This document shows positions 41,615 through 48,672 of a DNA stretch of 64,000 nt, piece after piece. Made by a program: the position numbers and the translations under genes. The stretch lies in NCBI RefSeq assembly GCF_007671685.1, contig NZ_VCNL01000001.1, forward strand, positions 806,001-870,000, in the 5' to 3' direction. The notes under the pieces were generated by a model that was not told the DNA's origin, searched no databases, and saw only the letters and a list, made by a program, of their open reading frames with translations. This stretch comes from Halorubrum salsamenti (GTDB taxonomy: Archaea; Halobacteriota; Halobacteria; Halobacteriales; Haloferacaceae). Position 1 is the stretch's first letter. The number at the start of each line of letters is the position of its first letter.

Positions 41615-42631
41615 ATGATCGAAGTGGAGGGGCTGCGGAAGACGTACGGGGAGTTCGCCGCCGTCGTCGACAGCACCTTCTCCGTCGAAGCGGGCGAGGT
41701 GTTCGGGATCGTCGGCCCGAACGGCGCCGGGAAGACGACGACGCTGAAGGTGCTCGCCGGACTCGTCGACCCCACCGACGGCGAGGTCGAGGTCGCCGGC
41801 TTCGCCTCCGACGACCCGGAGATGCGCCGGCAGTTGGGGTTTCTCCCCGAGGAGTCGCCCTTATACGAGGAGATGACGCCGCTGTCCTACCTGCGGTTCT
41901 TCGCCGACCTGTACGACGTGCCGCGCGAGGCCGCGAACGAGCGGATCGAGACCGCGCTCGACCGGCTGGAGCTCGACCACCGCGAGCGCCGGCTCGGTGA
42001 CATGTCGAAGGGGATGAAACGGAAAGTCGCCATCGCCCGGTCGCTCGTCAACGACCCCGACGTGCTTGTGTACGACGAGCCGGCCTCGGGGCTCGACCCG
42101 GTGACGACGAACTCCGTGCTGGAGTTCACTCGCGAGCTGCGCGAGACCGGAAAGACCGTCGTCTTCTCGGCGCACAACCTCTATCACGTCGAGTCCGTCT
42201 GCGACCGCGTCGCGGTGATGAACGAGGGCCGGATCGTCGCCCGCGGCAGCGTCGACGGGATCCGCGAGCGACACGGCGAGACGACCTACCGCGTGTTCAC
42301 CGACGTCGCGCCCGACACCGACCGACTGGCCGAGGTCGTCGAAGGCCTCGACGCCGCGACCGAGGAGGTCGGCGACCGCTTCCGCACCACCGTGCCGACG
42401 ATGGACGCGGTCGAGGCGGTCCGCGAGGCCGCCGCCGCGGCTGGCGGCGAGGTCGTCGACATCCGCACCCGCGAGCCGAGCCTGGAGGACGTGTTCCTCG
42501 ACATCGTCGGGCGACAGATGCCGGGGCGGTACACCGGGGGCGGAGCCGCCGTCGACGGCTCCGACGACGGGGACGCAGAGCCGTCAGGGGACGCGACCCG
42601 AGCGACGGAGCCGCCGGAGGGGGCCGAGTGA
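41615..42631 (+). CDS. ABC-2 type transporter ATP-binding protein
   Basis: A 338-residue ATPase of the ABC-2 exporter (DrrA/NatA) type. Walker A is GPNGAGKTTTLKVLAG (about 37-52), the Q-loop region is LGFLPEESPLYEEMTPLSYL, the signature reads LGDMSKGMKRKVAIARSLV (a KGM variant of LSGGQ usual in this subfamily) and Walker B is VLVYDEPASGLDP. A DUF4162-like C-terminal domain (about 225-300) is followed by an acidic tail. A TTTAA box near 41584-41588 precedes the ATG. Its stop overlaps the next start (GTGA). Confidence 0.92.
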   Translation: MIEVEGLRKTYGEFAAVVDSTFSVEAGEVFGIVGPNGAGKTTTLKVLAGLVDPTDGEVEVAGFASDDPEMRRQLGFLPEESPLYEEMTPLSYLRFFADLYDVPREAANERIETALDRLELDHRERRLGDMSKGMKRKVAIARSLVNDPDVLVYDEPASGLDPVTTNSVLEFTRELRETGKTVVFSAHNLYHVESVCDRVAVMNEGRIVARGSVDGIRERHGETTYRVFTDVAPDTDRLAEVVEGLDAATEEVGDRFRTTVPTMDAVEAVREAAAAAGGEVVDIRTREPSLEDVFLDIVGRQMPGRYTGGGAAVDGSDDGDAEPSGDATRATEPPEGAE

Positions 42632-44643
42632 TCGACCGACTCCGGCGGATCCTCCGGGTCGCTCGCTGGGAGACGGTTCGGGCGGGCGGCGGCGTCGACC
42701 GCCGGACCCTCCTCGCAGCGCTGGCGCTCCTGCTCGTCGCCGGCGGCGTCCTCGGCGGGGGGCTCGCGGCCGGCGTGGTCGGGCTCGACGTCGACCGCGA
42801 CGTGTACCGCGTCGCCGTCGACGGCGACTCCCCGTACGCGGACGCCGTCGAGGAGGCGCCGGCGCTGACGCCCGTCCCCGTCGACGGCGCGGTCCTCGGC
42901 GAGACGGCCGACCTCGTCGTGTTCGACGGGGGGCAGAGCGGAACGGTCGAGACCGTCGCCGTCCGCGCCAGCGACACGCGAAAAGGAGAGGCCGCGGCCG
43001 CCGAGTTCCGGGAGGCCGTCGAGGCGCACAACGAGCGGCTGATGGCCGCCGAGGAGAACCGGACCGCCGCGTTCCCGGTCACCGTCACGCTTCAGTACGT
43101 CGGTCGGACGAGCGGACTCGACGACGGCTCGACGCTCGGCGGGTCCGACGGGGGCGACGGCTCCGAGAGCGACGGATCCGGGAGCGACGACGGTTCCGGA
43201 AACAACGGCTCCGAGAGCGACGGCTCCGGGAGCGGTGGCGGTTCCGACGGCGGAAGTACCGAGGGCGACGGCGGAAGTACCGAGGGCGACGGCGGAAGTA
43301 CCGAGGGCGACGGCGGAAGTACCGAGGGCGACAGCGGCGGACCCTCCGGGGACGACGCCGCGAGCGAGGACGAGGACGACGGCGGATTCGCGGTCCCCTC
43401 GGTCGGCGGCGGGACGTTCGGCGCCGACACGGTCGGGTCGCCGGGGTCGATCTCGCCGCCCTTCCCGTTCGTCTCGCTGCTCTTAGCGTTCGTCTTCCTC
43501 GTCCCGATGAACTTCCTCATTCAGGCGTACGGCTCGTCGGTCCTCGACGAGCGGACGAACCGGCGCGGCGAGCCCCTGCTCGTCACCCCGCTCTCGCCGG
43601 TCGACATCGTCGCGGGGAAGACGCTCCCGTACGTCGCTGTCGCGGCGCTCGTCACGACGCTCATCGCGGTCGCCGTCGGCGGCGGGGCGCTCTCCGTGAT
43701 CGCCGTGCTTCCGGTGGCGTTGACCTTCCTCGCGGCGACGTTCGTCGGCGCGATGTTCGCGCGGTCGTTCAAGGAGCTCACCTTCGTGACGGTGGGCGTG
43801 AGCGTCCTCCTCACGACGTACGCGTTCGTGCCGGCGATCTTCACGAACGTCACGCCCGTGGCGCTCGTCTCGCCGCTGACGCTGGTCGTCTTCGACCTGC
43901 AGGGCGAGGCGGTCGGAGTCGGCGAGGTCCTCTTCTCGACCGGGCCGATGACGATCGGGGCGGCGCTCCTGTTCGGGCTCGGACTCGGGGTGTACCGCGA
44001 GGAGGACATGTTCGCCCAGAAGCCGGTCGGGCGGAAGTTCCTCGACGCGCTGGCGGTGCGGCTCCGGTCGGTCGGGAACGCGGGCTCGGACTCGGGCAGA
44101 TCGCGACGAGAACGACTCCGCGCGCTCGCGTCGGTCGCGGTCCTCACGGCCTGTACGATCCCCTTCGTGTTCGTCGCGGAGCTGCTTGCCGTCGCGTTGC
44201 TGTTCGCGCTCCCGGTGACGGTGTCGATCCCCGTGCTTCTCGTGACGATCGCGTTCATCGAGGAGCTCGCGAAGAGCGTCCATCTCTACGCCGGGTTCGA
44301 GCGCGGCGCCTTCGCCCGGACCGATCGGGTCGCCGTCGCGGTCGGGAGCGCCTCCGCGGTCGGCTTCTTCCTCGCGGAGAAGGCCACCGCGGTCGTGCAG
44401 GCGGTCGGGCTCACGGAGCTGTACGTGGGCCGCGCCGCCTTCGGGAGCGTGGCGGGACTGGAGGGGCTCCCGCCGCTCGCGATCGCGGGGCTGTTCTTCG
44501 CGCCCCTCCTGCTCCACGGGTTCGCGACGACCGTCGCCGCGGTGGGCGCGAGCCGGAGCCGGACGTACTACGTCCTGACGCTGGCGCTGGCGACGCTGAT
44601 CCACGCGGCCTACAACTTCGGGGTGGTGCGCCTCTATGCGTAA
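42628..44643 (+). CDS. ABC-2 permease fused to a PrsW-like intramembrane protease domain
   Basis: A 671-residue membrane protein. Residues 1-480 look like an ABC-2 permease: one helix at 24-50, a large outside domain with a Gly/Ser/Glu repeat linker (about 168-260), then five or six helices beginning FPFVSLLLAFVFLVPMNFLI and including SVLDERTNRRGEPLLVTPLS. Residues about 490-671 add another helical domain with FIEELAKSVHLYAGF (near 546-560), SAVGFFLAEKATAVV, LLHGFATTVAAVG and LIHAAYNFG. EExxK plus later His-containing helices are the PrsW/CAAX-type intramembrane protease signature. The usual GFxxxEN reads GFFLAEK here, so activity is uncertain. Confidence 0.82.
   Translation: MIDRLRRILRVARWETVRAGGGVDRRTLLAALALLLVAGGVLGGGLAAGVVGLDVDRDVYRVAVDGDSPYADAVEEAPALTPVPVDGAVLGETADLVVFDGGQSGTVETVAVRASDTRKGEAAAAEFREAVEAHNERLMAAEENRTAAFPVTVTLQYVGRTSGLDDGSTLGGSDGGDGSESDGSGSDDGSGNNGSESDGSGSGGGSDGGSTEGDGGSTEGDGGSTEGDGGSTEGDSGGPSGDDAASEDEDDGGFAVPSVGGGTFGADTVGSPGSISPPFPFVSLLLAFVFLVPMNFLIQAYGSSVLDERTNRRGEPLLVTPLSPVDIVAGKTLPYVAVAALVTTLIAVAVGGGALSVIAVLPVALTFLAATFVGAMFARSFKELTFVTVGVSVLLTTYAFVPAIFTNVTPVALVSPLTLVVFDLQGEAVGVGEVLFSTGPMTIGAALLFGLGLGVYREEDMFAQKPVGRKFLDALAVRLRSVGNAGSDSGRSRRERLRALASVAVLTACTIPFVFVAELLAVALLFALPVTVSIPVLLVTIAFIEELAKSVHLYAGFERGAFARTDRVAVAVGSASAVGFFLAEKATAVVQAVGLTELYVGRAAFGSVAGLEGLPPLAIAGLFFAPLLLHGFATTVAAVGASRSRTYYVLTLALATLIHAAYNFGVVRLYA
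43249..43332. repeat. 21-base tandem repeat in the permease linker
   Basis: Four perfect 21-base units run from 43249 to 43332, each encoding Gly-Gly-Ser-Thr-Glu-Gly-Asp. They form part of a long flexible acidic segment predicted to lie outside the cell, between the first helix and the main membrane domain. Confidence 0.95.
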
Positions 44644-45691
44644 CCGCGACAGCCGACTGACGATCGCCGGCCGAGAGCTGTCGGGGCTGCGCGCGGAGAA
44701 GACGATCCTGCTCGCGATCGCGATCCAGCTGTTCATCGCCGCGTTCTCGTCGTTCCTCGTGGTCGGGCTCGTCTCGATGTACGACCCCGGCTCGCTCGGC
44801 GGCGCGGAGGTCGAGGTGGCGGGCGCCGGCGACGCCGTGAGCGACCTCGAACGCGCCGCGAGCGAGGTCGACGGGGCCTCGGTCACGCGCTACGAGGACG
44901 CCGGCGCGGCGCGGCTCGCCTTCGACCGCAACGCCGCCGACGCGGTGGCGGTCGCGAACCGGAACGACGACGGCGGGATCTCGGCCACCGTGACCGCTCC
45001 GGACGCGACGGTCGAGACCACCGTGATCGTCGTCCAGCTCCGCGATCTCCTCCGGACCTACGAGCGACAGGAGCGCGCGGACCGAGCCGGCTATCTGAGC
45101 GAGTCACCGCTTCCTCTCCCGGAGCGCACCGGCACCAGCCCGTACTTCACGTTCACGTACACCGTGTTGATACCGGTGCTCGTCTTCCTCCCCGTCTTCA
45201 TCTCGGGGTCGCTCGTGGTCGACTCGATCACCGAGGAGATCGACGAGGGGACCTTCGAGCTGCTGCGCGTCGCGCCCGTCACCCTCGGGGAGATCGTCGA
45301 CGGGAAGGCGCTGGCGGCGATCGCGATCGCCCCCGGACAGGCGCTCCTGTGGCTGCTCCTCCTCCGCGCGAACGGGACGCCGGTCGCCAACGTCCCCTCG
45401 ATCCTCGTCCTCATGACCGCGCTCACCGCCCTCGTCGTCGCGCTCGCGCTCGCCATCTCCGCGCTGGCGCCCGACCGGCGCGCCGCCCAGTTCCTCTACT
45501 CGATCGGCGTGCTGGCCCTCTTCGGCGGCGCCACGGCGATGGCCGGCGGCCCCGCGAACGCGGTCGCGCGGCTCGCGATCGACAGCGCCGACGCGACGAC
45601 GACCGCGCTGGTGGTCGCGTACGTCGGTATCGCCGCGGTGGCGTACGTCGGCGTCCGAACGCTCGTCGCTGAGAACGGGTTCGAGAAGTGA
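44636..45691 (+). CDS. ABC-2 type permease
   Basis: A 351-residue membrane subunit of the NatB/ABC-2 type. A first helix (KTILLAIAIQLFIAAFSSFL, about 22-41) leads to an outside domain of about 130 residues, then five helices starting SPYFTFTYTVLIPVLVFLPV. The loop VVDSITEEIDEGTFELLRVA with EExxxGTxELL is the family signature. Its start lies inside the end of the preceding gene (8-base overlap), so the three genes form one operon and probably one exporter with two different permeases. Confidence 0.9.
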   Translation: MRNRDSRLTIAGRELSGLRAEKTILLAIAIQLFIAAFSSFLVVGLVSMYDPGSLGGAEVEVAGAGDAVSDLERAASEVDGASVTRYEDAGAARLAFDRNAADAVAVANRNDDGGISATVTAPDATVETTVIVVQLRDLLRTYERQERADRAGYLSESPLPLPERTGTSPYFTFTYTVLIPVLVFLPVFISGSLVVDSITEEIDEGTFELLRVAPVTLGEIVDGKALAAIAIAPGQALLWLLLLRANGTPVANVPSILVLMTALTALVVALALAISALAPDRRAAQFLYSIGVLALFGGATAMAGGPANAVARLAIDSADATTTALVVAYVGIAAVAYVGVRTLVAENGFEK

Positions 45692-45701
45692 ACGACGAGC
45701 A

Positions 45702-46014
45702 TTTATAAGTAAACGAGGTGGTCGGCGCGTGCCTGCGAGTGGCCGCCGAAGGCGGCCGCGAGTCAGCACGCGCGAGGGAGTCAGTCGCCCGAAGCAACGC
45801 GGAGGGCGACTGACGAGGCTGGGGAGGCGTGAGGCTGTGCGGTGCAGTGCGGGGTGGGACTCAAAGGGGCAGTCGTTGAGGGCTGCGCAGGCGACGTAAG
45901 CACTGGAAGGAGCGAACGAAGTGAGCGACTGAAGCGCGCAACGAGCGTGCGCAGCCCTCAACGACTGGGGCTTTGGAGGTCTTCACCGCCGACTTGCGAA
46001 CAGCAGTTTATAAA
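45702..46014 (-). repeat. Structured dispersed repeat, copy 3 (flanks inverted)
   Basis: A 313-base member of the family, bounded by TTTATAAG (45702-45709) and TTTATAAA (46007-46014) and lying in the opposite direction to copies 1 and 2. It has the outer hairpin GCGCGTGC...GCACGCGC (45725-45732, 45766-45773), a stem GTCAGTCGCC-type pair, GGACTCAAAGGGG, and a perfect 20-base inverted repeat (45870-45889 with 45948-45967) around a 58-base loop. That loop matches the one in copy 1 without gaps but in the opposite orientation relative to the flanks. The whole 388-base gap (45692-46079) holds no convincing gene. Confidence 0.82.
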
Positions 46015-46079
46015 TGATCGACTAATCCGGGACAGATCGCGTTTCGGTTAAAAAGAACGCCGCGCCCGCAAAGTACGTC

Positions 46080-46421
46080 TCAGTCGTCGTCGGCCGCTGC
46101 ACCGTCTTCGCCACCCACGTCCGTCGCCGCGTCGTCCTCGATGCTCGGCGGGTACTTCCCGCGGTCGAGCTTCAGGTCGGACTGCGGGCGCGCCATGCAG
46201 GTGAGCGCGTACTCCTCGGACTCGTCGTCGGTGAGCCCGCGCGCCGCCGGCTGGGTCACCTCGCCCTCGACGATCTCCGCGGAGCACGCGAGACACATCC
46301 CGACGCGGCAGGAGTACTCCTGAGCGATCCCCTCGTCGATACAGCAGCTGAGGATCGTCTCCGTGTCGGCCACCTCGATCGTCTCGTCGGTGCCGACGAA
46401 CTCGACGGTGTACTCGGTCAT
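46080..46421 (-). CDS. Plant-type [2Fe-2S] ferredoxin
   Basis: A 113-residue electron carrier. The cluster ligands are EYSCRVGMCLACSAEI (Cys-x4-Cys-x2-Cys) and the later Cys in YALTCMARPQSDLKL. It begins MTEYTVEFVGTDETIEVADT. Compared with the main halobacterial ferredoxin (about 128 residues) it lacks the long acidic N-terminal insertion and instead ends with an acidic tail (EDDAATDVGGEDGAAADDD). A CCTTTTTGA promoter-like box on the minus strand (about 46446-46454) is 25-33 bases upstream of the ATG. Partner enzymes cannot be named. Confidence 0.92.
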   Translation of the reverse strand: MTEYTVEFVGTDETIEVADTETILSCCIDEGIAQEYSCRVGMCLACSAEIVEGEVTQPAARGLTDDESEEYALTCMARPQSDLKLDRGKYPPSIEDDAATDVGGEDGAAADDD

Positions 46422-46522
46422 AGCGCGGTGTACCCGCCGACCCGTCAAAAAGGGTTCCCCTCGATCGCGTCGCCGTCGCGGGGACGGAAGGCGGCTGAGG
46501 CGAGGTGAAACCGTCGCTGACA

Positions 46523-46534
46523 TTTATAAATATA
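46523..46534 (+). promoter_or_regulatory. TATA box of the vapBC operon
   Basis: TTTATAAATATA lies 22-33 bases before the vapB ATG at 46556, giving a leaderless transcript. The TTTATAAA core equals the box seen at the ends of the dispersed repeats, although no repeat body is attached here. Confidence 0.6.
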
Positions 46535-46555
46535 CACACGCAACTGTGTACTGTG

Positions 46556-46798
46556 ATGGCGACGAAAACGATCTCGCTCGACGAGGAGGCCTACGAGCGG
46601 CTCAAGGCACACAAGCGGGAGGGCGAGTCGTTTTCAGACGTGGTCAAGCGGATCGCCGGCGAGCGATCGTGGACGGAAGTCGCGGGAATTCTCAGCGAGG
46701 ACGAAGCCGACGAACTCGAATCCCTTGTCGAAGAGGGGCGATCCCGTTCCCGCGATCGGCGCGAACGCCTGGATTCGGACGTACGAAGCGACGAATGA
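46556..46798 (+). CDS. vapB: VapB-type antitoxin
   Basis: An 80-residue antitoxin. The N-terminal ribbon-helix-helix reads KTISLDEEAYERLKAHKREG (about 4-23) with SFSDVVKRIAGERS following, as in archaeal VapB/DUF217 antitoxins. The C-terminal half, rich in Glu, Arg and Asp, would wrap the toxin. The start codon is fixed by the TATA box at 46523. Its stop overlaps the vapC start (ATGA), as is normal for this pair, and the protein probably represses its own promoter. Confidence 0.9.
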   Translation: MATKTISLDEEAYERLKAHKREGESFSDVVKRIAGERSWTEVAGILSEDEADELESLVEEGRSRSRDRRERLDSDVRSDE

Positions 46799-47187
46799 TC
46801 GAGGACACGACGTTTATCATTGATGTTTTACACGACGACAAGGGCGCGATCCAATACCTCGATCTCATCGAACGAGAGAACCGCCCGGAAAAGCTCTCCT
46901 CGATAACGGTACTCGAACTGTACGAAGCAGTCCCACAGTTGAACGCTCCGGAGGAGCGTCGACAGGCGATCCTCGACGTACTCGACACGCGCCACGCGGT
47001 CGTCGCCGACGAGACCGTGATGCGAAAGGCCGGAAAGATTTCCGGCTCGCTTCGCGCTCGGGGCGATGAGATCGACAGAGAGGACTGCATCATCGGAGCG
47101 ACCGCGTTGTTGAACGACGAGCCTGTCGTGACTCGAAATCGCGATCACTTCGAGCGCATCGACGGGCTCGACGTCGAGACGTACTGA
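46795..47187 (+). CDS. vapC: VapC-type PIN-domain toxin
   Basis: A 130-residue PIN-domain ribonuclease. The acidic active-site residues are visible: Asp in DTTFIIDVLHDD (near residue 10), Glu in SSITVLELYEAV (near 41), Asp in DREDCIIGATALL (near 96) and Asp in VVTRNRDHFERI (near 116). VapC toxins cut tRNA or rRNA and are held by VapB. Gene order antitoxin-toxin with ATGA overlap is standard. Confidence 0.92.
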   Translation: MIEDTTFIIDVLHDDKGAIQYLDLIERENRPEKLSSITVLELYEAVPQLNAPEERRQAILDVLDTRHAVVADETVMRKAGKISGSLRARGDEIDREDCIIGATALLNDEPVVTRNRDHFERIDGLDVETY

Positions 47188-47260
47188 GCCCTCCCCGACG
47201 GGCGTCGCTTTCCTCCCGCTCATCGCAACGACTAATCCCCCGCCGGACGCTTCCCGAGGT

Positions 47261-48259
47261 ATGACCGAGAAGGCCACCGCGCGAGCCCACCCGATTCAGG
47301 GGCTCGTCAAGTACCACGGGATGCGCGACGAGGAACTGCGACTCCCGTACCACGACAGCATCAGCCTCTGTACCGCCCCGACCGCGACGACGACCACCGT
47401 CGAGTGGCAGCCCGACGCGAGCGAGGACACCTACGTCATCGGCGACGAGGAGGTCGACGGGCGCGCCGCCGAGCGCATCGACATGGTCGTCGAGCACGTC
47501 CGCGAACTGGCCGGCGTCGACGCCGCCGTCCGGCTGGAGAGCGAGAACTCCTTCCCGTCGAACATCGGCTTCGGCTCCTCCTCGTCGGGCTTCGCGGCCG
47601 CCGCGCTCGCGCTCACCGAGGCCGCCGGCCTCGATCTGACCCTTCCCGAGGTCTCCACGGTCGCCCGCCGCGGCTCCTCCTCCGCGGCCCGCGCGGTCAC
47701 GGGCGCGTACTCTCGGCTCGACGCCGGGCTCAACGACGAGGACTGTCGCTCCTACCGACTCGACGTGGGCGTGAGCGACGACGGCTTCGACCCCGAGGAG
47801 GACCTCAAGATCGTCGCCGCGCACGTTCCCGCGTATAAGGAGACGGAGGAGGCCCACCGCGAGGCCGCCGCGAGCCACATGATGCAGGCGCGGACCGCCC
47901 ACGTGCAGGACCAGCTCGTCGAGATGACCGACGCGCTCCGCGCGGGCGACTTCGACCGGATCTTCGAGACCGCCGAGCACGACTCGCTCTCCTTAACCGC
48001 CACCACCATGACCGGCCCCGCGGGGTGGGTGTACTGGCAGCCCGAGACGATCGCCGTGTTCAACGCGGTCCGCGACCTCCGCGAGGAGGGCGTCCCCGTC
48101 TACTTCTCGACGGACACCGGCGCCTCGGTGTACGTCAACACGCTCGCCGACCACGTCGACGAAGTCGAGAGCAGAATCAGCGAGATCGGGATCGACACCG
48201 ACGTCTGGGAGGTCGGCGGCCCGGCGCGCGTCCTCGACGAGAGCGAGGCGCTATTTTAA
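47261..48259 (+). CDS. mvaD: Phosphomevalonate/diphosphomevalonate decarboxylase
   Basis: A 332-residue GHMP-kinase-fold decarboxylase of the mevalonate pathway, source of isoprenoid lipids. It begins MTEKATARAHPIQGLVKYHG; the ATP-binding loop is FPSNIGFGSSSSGFAAAALA (about 104-123). RRGSSSAARAVTGAYSRLDA and a late Asp-containing YFSTDTGASVYVNTLA supply the active-site Ser/Arg/Asp. The haloarchaeal enzyme (HVO_1412 in Haloferax) is known to decarboxylate phosphomevalonate rather than the diphosphate, and this close-looking relative probably does the same. That is inference from the group. Confidence 0.9.
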   Translation: MTEKATARAHPIQGLVKYHGMRDEELRLPYHDSISLCTAPTATTTTVEWQPDASEDTYVIGDEEVDGRAAERIDMVVEHVRELAGVDAAVRLESENSFPSNIGFGSSSSGFAAAALALTEAAGLDLTLPEVSTVARRGSSSAARAVTGAYSRLDAGLNDEDCRSYRLDVGVSDDGFDPEEDLKIVAAHVPAYKETEEAHREAAASHMMQARTAHVQDQLVEMTDALRAGDFDRIFETAEHDSLSLTATTMTGPAGWVYWQPETIAVFNAVRDLREEGVPVYFSTDTGASVYVNTLADHVDEVESRISEIGIDTDVWEVGGPARVLDESEALF

Positions 48260-48672
48260 ACCGGGTCGGCGTCGACGCCCGCAGCGAGGCGCGAATCGCC
48301 TCTGAAAGCCGTCGGCTCCGGTGCCGGCGCCTGAGTGCGGATCGCCGCCTCAGTCGCGAGCGTTTCGACGAGTTGCTGGAGCGGCCGAGTGGTGAGGCGG
48401 TCGGCTCTGAGTTGTGCATTGGATCGAGGTGAGAAACATCGGGTTTCACCGCGACTGTTGATCCGCCAGATCGACGGATGAACGAGGCGAGCGCCTCGGG
48501 GCTCGATCCCGAGGCGGTTCACTCCGCGAGAGGTCGACTCCGCCAGCTCTGACCGTCCTATCCTACACAGCGACGGTCGGGCGACGAGACGTCGGACGTG
48601 CGCGACACGCTATACACTTAGCGCGAGGATACGTGTCGGTCGGGCCTGTATATCCTGATTACGGGAACGACC
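48260..48672. other. 413-base gap without a clear gene, upstream of the Tc locus
   Basis: No supported gene. It contains a strong hairpin, GCCTCGGG (48493-48500) pairing with CCCGAGGC (48508-48515), that may end upstream transcription. It also has a tRNA-like D-arm string near 48381 that lacks the rest of a tRNA, and near the end the palindrome CGCTA-N6-TAGCG (48608-48623). A minus-strand frame of 88 codons (48256-48522) has an odd composition and no recognisable domain; I do not call it. Confidence 0.6.
48608..48623. promoter_or_regulatory. Palindrome in the promoter region of the Tc operon
   Basis: CGCTA (48608-48612) and TAGCG (48619-48623) flank TACACT and overlap TATA-like bases (CTATACAC). 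It lies 49-65 bases before the ATG at 48673. A further TATA-like TGTATATCC at about 48649-48657 is closer. The palindrome could be an operator; no regulator can be assigned. Confidence 0.4.

Noticed and set aside
48256..48522. Minus-strand frame of 88 codons (…NRLGIEPRGARLVHPS…) between mvaD and the Tc operon
   Set aside because: It runs through a strong hairpin, is Arg/Pro/Ala-rich, has no recognisable domain and no TATA box at the right place. It may be a dispersed sequence, but no second copy is in the window.
48373..48530. tRNA-like string GCGGCCGAGTGGTGAGGCGG followed by GGTTCACTCC, suggesting a Ser/Leu tRNA
   Set aside because: No acceptor stem closes around it, the T-arm does not pair, and no anticodon arm of proper form can be drawn. 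Similarity is limited to a D-arm-like stretch.
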